Source: Acidobacteriota bacterium (GTDB lineage: Bacteria; Acidobacteriota; Terriglobia; Acidiferrales; UBA7541). Taken from it: a DNA stretch of 64,000 nucleotides. A program made the translations under genes and the position numbers. This document shows, piece after piece, positions 44,082 through 53,079 of the stretch. The notes under the pieces are model-generated. The model made no database searches. It was not told where the DNA came from and saw only the letters and a list, made by a program, of their open reading frames with translations. The DNA lies in the NCBI GenBank assembly GCA_013287135.1, contig JABDEK010000017.1:1-64000 (forward strand). Reading direction: 5' to 3'. The stretch's first letter is position 1, and each line of letters opens with the position of its first letter.

Positions 44082-45020
44082 ATGCGCGATTGCAATTCCT
44101 GTCTCGGCATCTCCTTGATTCTTTTCTGCTTTCTTTCGATTACCGGGTGCTTGCAAACCGAAACCCAAGCGGTCCAACAAAAGCCGCCCGCAGCTGCGCT
44201 CGAATATTTGGGAGCATGGGGCACGAAAGGCGAAGGCCCAGGCGAATTGCAAGATCCTGTGAGCATCGCTGCTGACAACCTTGGCAACGCCTATATCGCA
44301 GATCCCGGCACAGGGTTCATTCACAAATTCGCATCGCATGGAAAAGCGCTGCTATCGTTCCAGGAAGATGGACTCAAACATCCCCAATCAATCGCGGTGG
44401 ATAGCGGCGGAGCAATTTATGTGACGGATCAAGCGCGCTGTAGCGTTTTCATCTTTCCTCCCGGGGGCGACCATTATCGAGAGCTAAGACTAAGAACGCG
44501 CCCGAGCGCGGTAAACTTCTTAAGTGTCGTGGTGGCGGATGACGGTCTGATTTACGTCTTCGATTCTGACGCAGCGAAAGTATTTGCCTACAACTCACGT
44601 TTCCGGCTGGAGCAAACCTGGGTACTTCCAGCAAACGGTCCGCGCCCCGCAAGAATTCCGGGTCCAATTGAAACCGGTCATGACGGGTTTCTCTACATCG
44701 GCAATTCTTCCGGTAATATTTCGAAATTCACGCGCGATGGCCATTTCGTTTCGGAAATAACCCCGTCGGCTAATCAGGGCAAATGGAATCCCACCGATGG
44801 CTTCGCGGTTTCAAACAATTTAATTTTTGTAATGGATAGTGACGGCCGAATGCTTCATATCGTGGACAGCGAAGGCAAACCCAAGATGGACGTCGATCTT
44901 GCTCCGGAGCTCGGACAAGGGTCGCGTCCCGCGCCACCGCTCGCGGTCAGCGCACGGCATGAATTGCTCGTGCTCGATGCGCCGGAGCGTCGTGTTCTCC
45001 GCTATCGCATAAATTTCTAA
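44082..45020 (+). CDS. NHL-repeat beta-propeller lipoprotein
   Basis: 312 residues from MRDCNSC. A lipobox (FCFLSITGC) follows a hydrophobic segment, so the protein should be lipid-anchored. Repeats of the NHL type run through it: LQDPVSIAADNLGNAYIADP, LKHPQSIAVDSGGAIYVTDQ, VVVADDGLIYVFDSD, IETGHDGFLYIGNSSG. Such propellers bind proteins or glycans. The track's TTG start at 44052 lies ten codons upstream; ATG 44082 is nearer the signal. Function unknown. Confidence 0.72.
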   Translation: MRDCNSCLGISLILFCFLSITGCLQTETQAVQQKPPAAALEYLGAWGTKGEGPGELQDPVSIAADNLGNAYIADPGTGFIHKFASHGKALLSFQEDGLKHPQSIAVDSGGAIYVTDQARCSVFIFPPGGDHYRELRLRTRPSAVNFLSVVVADDGLIYVFDSDAAKVFAYNSRFRLEQTWVLPANGPRPARIPGPIETGHDGFLYIGNSSGNISKFTRDGHFVSEITPSANQGKWNPTDGFAVSNNLIFVMDSDGRMLHIVDSEGKPKMDVDLAPELGQGSRPAPPLAVSARHELLVLDAPERRVLRYRINF

Positions 45021-45102
45021 CAACATTTAGACTGCTTTCGACCAGCCTCGCGTAGCGATATCATCCACCAGAATTCGGAATCGTCCGAATCAGGAGAACC
45101 AT

Positions 45103-46128
45103 ATGCCTTTGCTGCTGACCGAAGCGGACGTGAAATCGGTGCTTACCATGCCCCTGGCGCTGGAATGCGTGCAAGATTCGTTCCAAGGTCTCGCCGATGG
45201 CTCTGCGCTCCTGCATTCGCGCCAGCGCCTGCACCTGCCGTCGAAAAGCTATTTGCATTACATGGCCGCAGCCGATGGCGCGAGCGGCTACCTGGGGCTG
45301 AAGATTTATACCAGTTCCCGCGAGGGTTTGCGTTTTCTCATTACGCTCTTCAGCATGGAGTCAGGCGATTTGTTGGCGTTGATCGAAGCGGATTTCATGG
45401 GCCAAATGCGCACTGGCGCTGCGAGTGGTCTAGCCACGCGGCTATTAGCGCGTGAGGACGCGCGAACACTCGGCATGGTTGGAACAGGCCTGCAGGCACG
45501 AACGCAGTTGCAGGCGATTGCGCAAATCCGCAAGTTGACAGAAGTCCGCGCCTTCAGTCGTGAGTCAGCAAAAAGAGAAATCTTTGCTAAAGAAATGACG
45601 GAGGCTCTCAAAATTCCGGTGTCGGCTGCTGAGTCTGCGGAAGCTGCCGTGCGAGGGGCGGACATTATCGTAACTTCTACCACCAGCACGAACCCCGTAG
45701 TGGAGGGCCGTTGGTTGAACCCCGGCGTGCACATCAATGCCATCGGCGCGAATTTCCCGCAGAAGCGTGAGTTGGACGCCCAGGCCGTAAAACGATGTAA
45801 CGTAATCGTGGTCGATTCGCGCGAGCAATCGAAACTGGAAGCAGGAGATATAATTCAAACTTGCGGTGAAGATGCGCAGCGATGGGCCGAGGTACGAGAA
45901 CTCGCCGACATCGTTAGCGGAAAAGTGACCGGACGCACGAATACAAGCGAAATTACGCTCTTCAAATCGAACGGGATTGCTATCGAGGACGTCGTAGTTG
46001 CGGGACGAATATACGAAATGGCACGCGAGCGCGGAATCGGTCGACAAGTTCCCATGTGGCAGCAAGCCGAACCGGAAAAACGCGTGCGGAGTCTCAGTTC
46101 AGAGGCACTATTGAAAGCCCAGTTCTAA
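45103..46128 (+). CDS. Ornithine cyclodeaminase / mu-crystallin family protein
   Basis: 341 residues. NAD-binding Rossmann fold GMVGTGLQARTQLQAI, with the family's substrate-side segments GYLGLKIYTSS, GQMRTGAASGLAT and HINAIGANFPQKREL. Members include ornithine cyclodeaminase, alanine dehydrogenase and ketimine reductases; exact substrate cannot be told. AGGAGA lies before the ATG. Its stop overlaps the end of the convergent anti-sigma gene by four bases. Confidence 0.85.
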   Translation: MPLLLTEADVKSVLTMPLALECVQDSFQGLADGSALLHSRQRLHLPSKSYLHYMAAADGASGYLGLKIYTSSREGLRFLITLFSMESGDLLALIEADFMGQMRTGAASGLATRLLAREDARTLGMVGTGLQARTQLQAIAQIRKLTEVRAFSRESAKREIFAKEMTEALKIPVSAAESAEAAVRGADIIVTSTTSTNPVVEGRWLNPGVHINAIGANFPQKRELDAQAVKRCNVIVVDSREQSKLEAGDIIQTCGEDAQRWAEVRELADIVSGKVTGRTNTSEITLFKSNGIAIEDVVVAGRIYEMARERGIGRQVPMWQQAEPEKRVRSLSSEALLKAQF

Positions 46129-46364
46129 GCGCGTGGGCGACCGAGTTTCTTTACCAACGCGTCATGCAGACGGTGTCGCGTATCTTCAGAAAGCGGGGCG
46201 GGTTCAGAGTTGCAAAAGATCTGGATCGTCTTCTTGGTCGTATCCACAATCAGCTTACAATTCTTGCACTTCGCCAAATGTACTTCGATGGAGGTGCGCA
46301 GTTCCGAGTCCAATTCCTCGTCCAAATAATCTTCCAACTCAACAACAAGCGTCTTGCAATTCAC
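46125..46364 (-). CDS. Zinc-finger anti-sigma factor
   Basis: 79 residues. A helix-rich protein with the ZAS motif H-x3-C-x2-C in VHLAKCKNC; the usual first ligand is taken by an earlier Cys, CKTLVVELEDYLDEEL. It is translated with the sigma gene (four-base ATGA overlap), which supports a cognate pair. It is short, without a membrane helix, so it would act in the cytoplasm as an RsrA/ChrR-like redox or metal-sensing partner; the trigger is unknown. Confidence 0.78.
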   Translation of the reverse strand: MNCKTLVVELEDYLDEELDSELRTSIEVHLAKCKNCKLIVDTTKKTIQIFCNSEPAPLSEDTRHRLHDALVKKLGRPRA

Positions 46365-47017
46365 TGATTTTCACTCCGTCGAAAGTATCGGTCTAGTTTC
46401 TGGCGCAGCTTCAACCGCGCTCGCAACAGCCGCGATTTCACGGCCGGCACCGAAAGCCCCAGCGCCTCAGCCGTCTCTTCTGTTGATAATTCTTCGATGT
46501 CGCGCAACTGAAAAACGATTCGGAAAGGAGGATCTAAATCTGCGATAGTGCTGTTCAGGATGCCGGCCAGCTCGCTTTGCTTGTAGCGCTCTTCAGGAGA
46601 AGGGCCCCAGTCTTCGATTTCGCGTGGTATCAAATCATTCCCGGTGTTCACATCTTCATCGATGGAAACCTGATTGGGACGCCGTTTGCGCAACTTCATC
46701 AGCGCCTGATTCACCGCGATGCGCACTAGCCAGGTATAAAAACGCGAGTTGCCCTGGAATCCGGAAAGGTGTTCGTAAGCTTTCAGAAAGGCTTCTTGCA
46801 TCACGTCTTCCGCGTCTTCGCGGTTCTGCGTGATGTTCTGAGCCAAACGGAAAATTTTGCGCTCGTAGCGGCTGACCAGTGTTTCGAAAGCGGAGATGTC
46901 CCCAGCTTTGGCCGCAGCCACCAGTATCGGCTCGTCTTCCTTCACTACCTGAGAAGGAAGCGGCGCCCGCGTTTGCGGCGACTTTTCGCCTGTAGCGTTC
47001 ATTTTCGGAGTGCTCAT
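46361..47017 (-). CDS. ECF sigma factor (RpoE-like)
   Basis: 218 residues with region 2 (FETLVSRYERKIFRLAQNI, DAEDVMQEAFLKAYEHL, FYTWLVRIAVNQALMKLRKR) and region 4 (LDPPFRIVFQLRDIEELSTEETAEAL, VPAVKSRLLRARLKLRQ). A 30-residue N-terminal extension is charged. Pairs with the downstream anti-sigma factor. Its target promoters cannot be read here. Confidence 0.9.
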   Translation of the reverse strand: MSTPKMNATGEKSPQTRAPLPSQVVKEDEPILVAAAKAGDISAFETLVSRYERKIFRLAQNITQNREDAEDVMQEAFLKAYEHLSGFQGNSRFYTWLVRIAVNQALMKLRKRRPNQVSIDEDVNTGNDLIPREIEDWGPSPEERYKQSELAGILNSTIADLDPPFRIVFQLRDIEELSTEETAEALGLSVPAVKSRLLRARLKLRQKLDRYFRRSENQ

Positions 47018-47165
47018 TTAGACGATACTCGCGCGAGGAAGGGTAGCACAGTTTGAACGACGTCCGCGCCTCGCAGGTGGAAGTTTGGATGCCTGCCCGA
47101 AGGCCGCGGATGCAAGAATCTCTCTCAAATCCAAAACTCAGTCCACTCTTGGTACGAACCCAGGC

Positions 47166-47194
47166 TTGACAGCCCGTCTGACGGGCGGTATTCT
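47166..47194 (+). promoter_or_regulatory. Near-consensus promoter of the TetR/acyl-CoA cluster
   Basis: TTGACA at 47166-47171, a 17-base spacer and TATTCT at 47189-47194. The spacer contains a perfect inverted repeat GCCCGT-CTG-ACGGGC. A likely start point is near 47201, inside the next palindrome. Confidence 0.65.
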
Positions 47195-47200
47195 GTTTAT

Positions 47201-47218
47201 CGAACGAACGTTCGAACG
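47201..47218 (+). promoter_or_regulatory. Palindromic operator, probably bound by the adjacent TetR regulator
   Basis: CGAACGAACGTTCGAACG, inner arms CGAAC/GTTCG perfect, outer CG/CG matched. It overlaps the predicted transcription start and ends 17 bases before the regulator's ATG, where TetR repressors usually bind. Confidence 0.55.
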
Positions 47219-47235
47219 GATTGTCGTGCTCGCCT

Positions 47236-47913
47236 ATGCCAAGACTCTCTATCGCTCAGCGCGAGCCTCAGGAAAAGCTTCAAGTCATTTTGAGGCATGC
47301 TGCCCAGGTGTTCTGCGATAAAGGCTACGAGGGCGCTTCCATCCGCGATATCAGCCGTTCCAGTGGAGTTTCGTTGGCCGGCCTCTATTACTACATCAAG
47401 AGCAAGCAAGAGCTTTTGTATCTGATTCAAATCCACACTTTTGAAACGATCGTCGCGCGCCTGGAGAAAAGACTTCCTGAAGCCGCCACTCCTGTAGAGA
47501 AACTGCGCATCCTCGTCCACAATCATCTCGATTATTTTCTACAGCACCCTGTGGAGATGAAAGTCCTCGCGCACGAGGACGAGGCGCTCGAAGGCGCGTT
47601 CCGCAAAGAAGTCCTGGAAGTCAAACGACGCTACGTGAAAATTGCTCTCGGAATTTTCGAACAGATGCGGCGAACCGGCTTGGCCCGGCAATTAAATCCG
47701 CGAGTAGCGGTGCTGACGCTTTTCGGGATGATGAATTGGACCTACACGTGGCACCGCTCCGAAACAGATCCCAAGGCGGATGCGTTGGCTGAAACGATCG
47801 CCGGAATGTTTTTGCACGGCGTAACAAACGGGTACGGAAACGGCAGTCCAAGATTGCTCCGTTCTGCTGCGGAAACCTTGCGGAACCGGCGCGCGCGGGC
47901 GGATAATCTTTGA
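47236..47913 (+). CDS. TetR-family transcriptional regulator
   Basis: 225 residues. The N-terminal HTH reads ILRHAAQVFCDKGYEGASIRDI, then SGVSLAGLYYYIKSKQELL, a typical TetR DNA-binding domain. The ligand domain (FLQHPVEMKVLAHEDEALEG) is of the type found in acyl-CoA-sensing regulators. The start at ATG 47236 is preferred to the track's TTG. It probably represses its own promoter and the downstream cluster, with an acyl-CoA or aromatic CoA inducer; inference. Confidence 0.85.
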   Translation: MPRLSIAQREPQEKLQVILRHAAQVFCDKGYEGASIRDISRSSGVSLAGLYYYIKSKQELLYLIQIHTFETIVARLEKRLPEAATPVEKLRILVHNHLDYFLQHPVEMKVLAHEDEALEGAFRKEVLEVKRRYVKIALGIFEQMRRTGLARQLNPRVAVLTLFGMMNWTYTWHRSETDPKADALAETIAGMFLHGVTNGYGNGSPRLLRSAAETLRNRRARADNL

Positions 47914-47945
47914 AATCGAACGCTTTGAAAAATCTGGAGGAAATG

Positions 47946-48755
47946 ATGCCAACGATGCAAGCCGTGGAACAGAAGCAGCTGATTAATTACAGTGTGGAAG
48001 CCGGAGTGGCGATTATAGAAATGGACGATCCGCCGGCGAATACTTATACCTACGAAATGATGCAGCAGATCGACACCGCTATTCTGAAAGCGCGTATGGA
48101 CGAAAACGCGCACGTAATAGTTGTCCGCGGCAAAGGCGACAAATTTTTCTCCGCTGGTGCAAGCATTCCGATGCTTACCAAGGCCGATCCCACATTCAAA
48201 TATTATTTTTGCCTGCATGCCAACGAGACCCTTAGCCGCTTCGAGCAAACTCCCAAGCTAGTGATCGCGGCCCTCAACGGCCACACCGTGGGTGGCGGCT
48301 TGGAAATTGCCCTGGCTTGCGATATTCGCATCGCCAAAAAGGAAGGCGGAAAGATTGGATTGCCTGAAGTGAATCTCGGCGTGCTTCCTGGTACCGGCGG
48401 AACGCAGCGTTTATCGCGCGTGATTGGCCGCTCGCGAGCCCTGGAGTTAATGGCCACTGGACGCACCTTCAGTTTCGAAGAGGCCCTCGAATTCGGCCTG
48501 ATTCATCACATTTACGAGCGCGAAAACTTTTGGGAAGAAGTGATGGCCTATGCAAAGCAGTTCTGTCCGCCAAACAAAGCTTCGCGCGCCGTCGGACGCA
48601 TCAAGCGCGCCGTCGTCACCGGTTCGGAAGTCGGATTCGGAGAAGCGCTGGGCATCGAGCGCGAGCTACAGCAGCTTTTGTTCACCAGCGAAGACGCCAA
48701 GGAAGGTCTGAAAGCCTACGTGGAAAAGAGGCAGCCAGAGTTCAAAGGAAAGTAG
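47946..48755 (+). CDS. Enoyl-CoA hydratase (crotonase family)
   Basis: 269 residues from the ATG at 47946, best spaced from GGAGG. The oxyanion loop is GGGLEIALACDIRIA with Glu, and GLPEVNLGVLPGTGGTQRL supplies the second Glu, so both catalytic glutamates are present, as in true hydratases. Catalyses water addition to 2-enoyl-CoA. It follows the TetR gene with a gap of 32 bases. Confidence 0.88.
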   Translation: MPTMQAVEQKQLINYSVEAGVAIIEMDDPPANTYTYEMMQQIDTAILKARMDENAHVIVVRGKGDKFFSAGASIPMLTKADPTFKYYFCLHANETLSRFEQTPKLVIAALNGHTVGGGLEIALACDIRIAKKEGGKIGLPEVNLGVLPGTGGTQRLSRVIGRSRALELMATGRTFSFEEALEFGLIHHIYERENFWEEVMAYAKQFCPPNKASRAVGRIKRAVVTGSEVGFGEALGIERELQQLLFTSEDAKEGLKAYVEKRQPEFKGK

Positions 48756-48818
48756 TAGTAAGCAGTTCGATAGTTCAGCGAAATACACGACAAACTACTG
48801 GGGAAACTAAAGGACTGA

Positions 48819-49331
48819 ATGCGCACACTGCCGGACTACCTTCGCAAAGGAATGAAAATGATTTTGGTCGGCGCCAATCCGGGCGACCGTTCGGCCCGCG
48901 TCGGCCATTATTATGCGGGGCGAGGCAATCAGTTCTGGCCGGTGATGTATGAATCGGGAGTGATTCCCGAACCGCTGGGCTATGAAGATGACCGTCGTCT
49001 GCTGGAATTCGGAATAGGCATGACGGATTTAGTAAAGCGCCCCACGCGCGCGGTGGAAGAAATCGAACGGCAGGAATTTTCCGAAGGAAGAGTCCTGCTG
49101 GCGCAAAAGTTGGAAGACCTGCGGCCCCGCGTGATCGCTTTCAACGGGAAAATGGTTTACACGAAATTTACCGGCCGGGCATGCAAGCTGGGTTTGCAGA
49201 AAGAAAAACTCTACGGCGCGTATGTTTTCGTGTTGCCCTCCACCAGCGGTTCGAATTGCTCCACTGATCGCGGCGTGAAGACGCGTTATTTCAAGAAGCT
49301 CGCTGCGCTGCTGAAAAGTTTGAAGGACTAG
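48819..49331 (+). CDS. mug: Mug-type mismatch-specific uracil/thymine DNA glycosylase
   Basis: 170 residues. The uracil-glycosylase motif A-like MILVGANPGDRSA with N of NPG as catalytic residue, then HYYAGRGNQFWPVM, IGMTDLVKRPT, and motif B VLPSTSGSN. Removes uracil or thymine opposite guanine. Its gene is an odd guest between two crotonases; AAAGG lies before the ATG. Confidence 0.84.
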   Translation: MRTLPDYLRKGMKMILVGANPGDRSARVGHYYAGRGNQFWPVMYESGVIPEPLGYEDDRRLLEFGIGMTDLVKRPTRAVEEIERQEFSEGRVLLAQKLEDLRPRVIAFNGKMVYTKFTGRACKLGLQKEKLYGAYVFVLPSTSGSNCSTDRGVKTRYFKKLAALLKSLKD

Positions 49332-49343
49332 GGAGTCACCGCT

Positions 49344-50159
49344 ATGGCGGCAACCACGCAACAAAATCCCACAAACCAATTCGTGCTCGAAGAGCGCGAC
49401 GGAAATATCGTCACCCTGCGCCTGAATCGGCCTGATCGCCTGAATGCATTGAATGTCGAGCTTGGCCGCGAGCTCGTGCATGCGCTGATACGCGCTGGAG
49501 AAGATAAAGGCGTTTCTGCTATCAGGCTCATCGGAGCCGGACGCGGCTTTTGCGCCGGCGGCGATTTGGCCTTGCTCCAGGACCTGCGAAAACGCAAGGA
49601 TGCCAAGGAACTCGAAACTTTACTGGTTGCCGGAAAAGAGATCTGTCTGGTCATTGCAGGAATGCCAAAACCTGTGGTCGCAGCCGTGAACGGTCCAGCA
49701 GCCGGTGGGGGAATGAATCTCGCCATCGCCTGCGACATCCGAGTTGCTTCCGATCAGGCCAAGTTCGCCGAAGGCTTCGCGCAGATCGGCTTGTATCCCG
49801 ATTTCGGCGGCACATTTTTCCTGCCGCGACTTGTAGGGCGCGCTCGCGCGGCGGAATTATTCTGGACCTCGACGAAGCTTTCGCCAGAGGACGCCCTCAG
49901 AATGGGAATAGTTTCTCGTGTCATTCCAGCCGCGCAATTCGAGGAAGAGTCCAAGAAAGTTACCCAGGATGTGGCTGCCGCGGCTCCTCTGTCGGTTCGA
50001 GACTCGAAACACGCCATGACCACCGCGAATCGCGTCGATCTCACGGCCGCGCTCGACGAGGAAATACGCCTGCAGATTCACTGCTTCCAGTCCGAAGACT
50101 GCATGGAAGGGCTTAACGCTTTTATCGAGAAGCGTAAGCCGAATTTCAAAGGCCGCTGA
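49344..50159 (+). CDS. Crotonase-family protein of the PaaG/isomerase type
   Basis: 271 residues. GRGFCAGGDLALL and GGGMNLAIACDIRVA mark the crotonase fold, but the first catalytic Glu is Asn. LYPDFGGTFFLPRLVG carries Asp at the position used by PaaG and delta3,delta2-enoyl-CoA isomerases. So it is more likely an isomerase than a hydratase. It precedes the diiron oxygenase gene, which fits a ring-epoxide isomerisation role, as inference. Confidence 0.82.
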   Translation: MAATTQQNPTNQFVLEERDGNIVTLRLNRPDRLNALNVELGRELVHALIRAGEDKGVSAIRLIGAGRGFCAGGDLALLQDLRKRKDAKELETLLVAGKEICLVIAGMPKPVVAAVNGPAAGGGMNLAIACDIRVASDQAKFAEGFAQIGLYPDFGGTFFLPRLVGRARAAELFWTSTKLSPEDALRMGIVSRVIPAAQFEEESKKVTQDVAAAAPLSVRDSKHAMTTANRVDLTAALDEEIRLQIHCFQSEDCMEGLNAFIEKRKPNFKGR

Positions 50160-50224
50160 TTGTGAGCTTGCTTGAAAACGCTTTTATGAAATTAATTGAT
50201 TTGCAGGATGGGAGGAATTCATAA

Positions 50225-51343
50225 ATGTCCGCAACACGTATCGCAACTTTCGATGATTGGGTGGACTTATTTCGCGTTTGGCGCAGCGACATTGGCGTGA
50301 ATTATTCTGAAATTGACAGCTACCATTTTGAGGCCAAGTTCGGGCCCACACGCTCGAACGAAATTGAATTTGGCGCGTTCAAAGGACGCCCAAAGTGGCG
50401 CCGGCTGCTGGATATTCCAGACCAGCGCATTCGCGACGGCCTGATGAACTTGATCATTTACCAGGGCGACACGGAATTTGCTTCCGTCGAACAGCAGCGC
50501 CGCTTGTTCGAGCATTCGCCAACGGAGCACGACCGCAAATCACTTTGCCGCGTGGTAACCGAAGAAATGCGTCACGGCTGGCAGATGTGCCATCTGCTCA
50601 TCAATCACTTTGGCTACAGCGGAAAAGTGGAAGCGCAAAAAATGCTGGAACGCCGCGCGTTTGAATCCAAACGACTGCTGGGCGCATTCAATCAGGAAGT
50701 CGCAAACTGGCTCGACTTCTTCACCTACACGGATTTCGTGGACCGCGATGGAAAATTTCAGCTCACCATGCTGAGCTATTCAGCGTTCGAGCCGTTGGCG
50801 CAGTCCATGAACCCGATGTTGCGCGAAGAATCGTTCCATCTGGGCACCGGGCACGACGGCCTCAAACGCATAGTGAAGGCGGAAGTCGTGCCGCTGAACA
50901 TCGTTCAGAAGTACGTGAACAAATGGATTCCGGTTAGCTACGATTTGTTTGGCGTGGACCAGTCGAGCTCGGCGCACTGGTTTTACGTTTGGGGACTGAA
51001 AGGTCGCTACGACGAAGCTCAAACGCAAAAAGAAGCTGACCTCGGTCACATGAACGAGCACAATCGCCATTTGTATTTTCTGGAATGCGAGAAACTGATT
51101 GAGCAAATCAACAAGCACGTTCCCGAGGGCGCGGAACCCCTCTATGTTCCGCACATGAAGTTCAACCGTCATATCGGCGAGTTTGCAGATCAGCCATACA
51201 GTGTGACCGGCGAACTCTTATCGCCGGAGAAATATGCCGAGCACGTGAAAGAAACGCTGCCGCAGCCGGAAGATATTAAGCTCGTTAACGATATACAGGA
51301 CAACGAGCCGAAGTGGGTAGCGCCCAAAGGGAACATGGATTAG
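50225..51343 (+). CDS. PaaA/BoxB-family diiron protein
   Basis: 372 residues, between PaaA (about 310) and BoxB (about 470) in length. Ferritin-like ligands: E in YQGDTEFASVEQQ, E-x2-H in VTEEMRHGWQ, a further acidic residue around WLDFFTYTDFVDRD, and E-x2-H in LREESFHLGTGHDGL. PaaA and BoxB epoxidise phenylacetyl-CoA or benzoyl-CoA rings. PaaB, PaaC, PaaD, PaaE and BoxA genes are absent nearby, so reductase and partner would lie elsewhere. GGGAGG precedes the ATG. Confidence 0.72.
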   Translation: MSATRIATFDDWVDLFRVWRSDIGVNYSEIDSYHFEAKFGPTRSNEIEFGAFKGRPKWRRLLDIPDQRIRDGLMNLIIYQGDTEFASVEQQRRLFEHSPTEHDRKSLCRVVTEEMRHGWQMCHLLINHFGYSGKVEAQKMLERRAFESKRLLGAFNQEVANWLDFFTYTDFVDRDGKFQLTMLSYSAFEPLAQSMNPMLREESFHLGTGHDGLKRIVKAEVVPLNIVQKYVNKWIPVSYDLFGVDQSSSAHWFYVWGLKGRYDEAQTQKEADLGHMNEHNRHLYFLECEKLIEQINKHVPEGAEPLYVPHMKFNRHIGEFADQPYSVTGELLSPEKYAEHVKETLPQPEDIKLVNDIQDNEPKWVAPKGNMD

Positions 51344-51407
51344 GTGGCCGCCACGATAGCGGGGCTTCTCTAATCAAAAACAAGCTTTCTGTGGAGTTTG
51401 GTGACTC

Positions 51408-51746
51408 ATGCCTGAAGACCTCTACGCAAATATGGAAGTTGCTCCCCGCGAGGTGAAAGATAAGCTTGCCCGCGGCGAGAAAATCCTCTTCGTCGACGTT
51501 CGCGAGCAATGGGAATATGACACGTCGCACATCGAAGGTTCGGTGTTGATCCCTCTTCGCGAAATTCCTGCCAACTTGCCGCGGCTGGAATCTGCGGACG
51601 AAGTCATACTCTTTTGTCACCATGGTATGAGAAGCATGGATGCCGCAGCCTGGTTGCGCTCGCAAGGGGTCACGGGCGCGCGCTCGATGGCGGGCGGGAT
51701 TGACCTCTGGGCTACTGAGATTGATCCGAAGATACTGCGCTACTAA
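51408..51746 (+). CDS. Rhodanese-domain protein
   Basis: 112 residues, a single rhodanese domain with ILFVDVREQWEYDTSHIEGSV and the active-site loop FCHHGMRSMDAA containing the catalytic cysteine. Sulfur transfer or a related role. The gene lies 65 bases after the diiron gene, and could supply a redox or sulfur partner; inference. Confidence 0.85.
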   Translation: MPEDLYANMEVAPREVKDKLARGEKILFVDVREQWEYDTSHIEGSVLIPLREIPANLPRLESADEVILFCHHGMRSMDAAAWLRSQGVTGARSMAGGIDLWATEIDPKILRY

Positions 51747-51774
51747 ACTTTGGGAATTGCGAGGCGAATAAACC

Positions 51775-52167
51775 ATGGCCGCCAAAAAGCCGGCTAAGAA
51801 AACTCCGAAACCAGCGAAGCATGCGCGAACAAAAGTAAAATTTCTGCATAAGCCTTCCTGTACCATCTGCCGCAAGGCTCGCAGTTATTTGGAAAAACGC
51901 GGGTTTGGAATGGAATTTCGCGATCTCGGCAAGGAGCGGTTGAGTGCCGAAGAACTCGAGAAATTAATCGGTGACCGCGATCACACCCAGTTTCTGAATA
52001 CGCGAAACGAACTTTACCGCCGCAAAAATATGAAGGAAAATCCGCCGTCTCGCAGCGAAGCCATTCGATGGATGGCTGCCGAACCAAATCTGATTCGGCG
52101 CCCGGTCATTATCGCCAGCGGCCGTGTCGTCCTTGGATTCGACCAAGAGGGAATCGCCCGGTTATAA
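51775..52167 (+). CDS. ArsC/Spx-family thioredoxin-like protein
   Basis: 130 residues. A basic N-terminal extension of about 20 residues, then the ArsC fold: FLHKPSCTICRKARSYLEKR (CxxC), a helix, DHTQFLNTRNEL, and the C-terminal RRPVIIASGRVVLGFDQ. Arsenate reductase, Spx and YffB all share this fold; with CxxC and no Arg triad visible it may be a redox protein. The next gene overlaps its 3' end only if the track's long start were used. Confidence 0.78.
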   Translation: MAAKKPAKKTPKPAKHARTKVKFLHKPSCTICRKARSYLEKRGFGMEFRDLGKERLSAEELEKLIGDRDHTQFLNTRNELYRRKNMKENPPSRSEAIRWMAAEPNLIRRPVIIASGRVVLGFDQEGIARL

Positions 52168-52217
52168 GCCGTAAATTCAGCGCGGCTCTTGAGCGCCGTT
52201 CTGCAGAGGAATCCGGA

Positions 52218-53066
52218 TTGCCGCCGATCATCGACATTCACATCCATATTCAGCCAGACCAGATGGTGAAGCCGGCGGCGCACGAATTGATTCGTCACGG
52301 CCGTCGCGATTACGATGAAATAGTCAAATATTCTGCCAGCCCGAAAGATTTCCTGAACTTCTTAGATAGCGCGGAAATCGAGCGCGCAGGGATTATCAAT
52401 TACGTCAGCCCGGACGTGATTGGTTTCACTTCCGAAGTCAACGACTGGTGCGCGAAATATTGTTCCGCCGATCCGCGCCGCCTGCTGGGTTTCGGCTCTG
52501 TGCATCCGAAATATGTTGAGAATGCCGGCGCGGAAGTCAGACGCTTGAAGAAAATCGGTATACGCGGGCTGAAAGTACATCCCTCCCATCAATTATTTGC
52601 GCCCAATGAATATCGCTGCGGCCTGGGCCCTCTGCGCGCGATGTATGAGACGGCCCAGGAAATTGGCTTACCGGTGATGATTCACACCGGTACTTCAATT
52701 TTCCCCGGTGCGCGAAATGTGTACGCGCAGCCCATGCTGGCCGATGACGTAGGTGTCGACTTCCCTGATCTCGTTGTAATTTTGGCGCATGGCGGACGTC
52801 CCTTGTGGATGAATGAAGCATTTTTTCTGGTTCGCCGTCACCCAAACATGTACATGGACATCTCCGGAATTCCTCCGCAAAAGTTGATCGAGTATTTTCC
52901 GCGTATCGAGGAAATCGCCGACAAAGTTTTGTTTGGTACGGACTGGCCTGGGCCGGGCGTTCCCGCAATACGGGGAAATATCGAAAAGTTTCGTGCGCTC
53001 CCAATTTCACAGCTCACCCAACAGAAAATTCTGTACGACAATGCAACGCGCCTTTTTCCCGTCTGA
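52218..53066 (+). CDS. Amidohydrolase family 2 protein
   Basis: 282 residues from the TTG at 52218, which has AGAGGA seven bases upstream and removes a 100-base overlap with the previous gene. Metal ligands: IIDIHIHIQP (H-x-H), PVMIHTGTS (His), VVILAHGGRPLW (His), LFGTDWPGPG (Asp). The family includes decarboxylases and hydratases of aromatic breakdown, which suits the cluster. Substrate unknown. Confidence 0.83.
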   Translation: MPPIIDIHIHIQPDQMVKPAAHELIRHGRRDYDEIVKYSASPKDFLNFLDSAEIERAGIINYVSPDVIGFTSEVNDWCAKYCSADPRRLLGFGSVHPKYVENAGAEVRRLKKIGIRGLKVHPSHQLFAPNEYRCGLGPLRAMYETAQEIGLPVMIHTGTSIFPGARNVYAQPMLADDVGVDFPDLVVILAHGGRPLWMNEAFFLVRRHPNMYMDISGIPPQKLIEYFPRIEEIADKVLFGTDWPGPGVPAIRGNIEKFRALPISQLTQQKILYDNATRLFPV

Positions 53067-53079
53067 CTGAGGTTGATGA

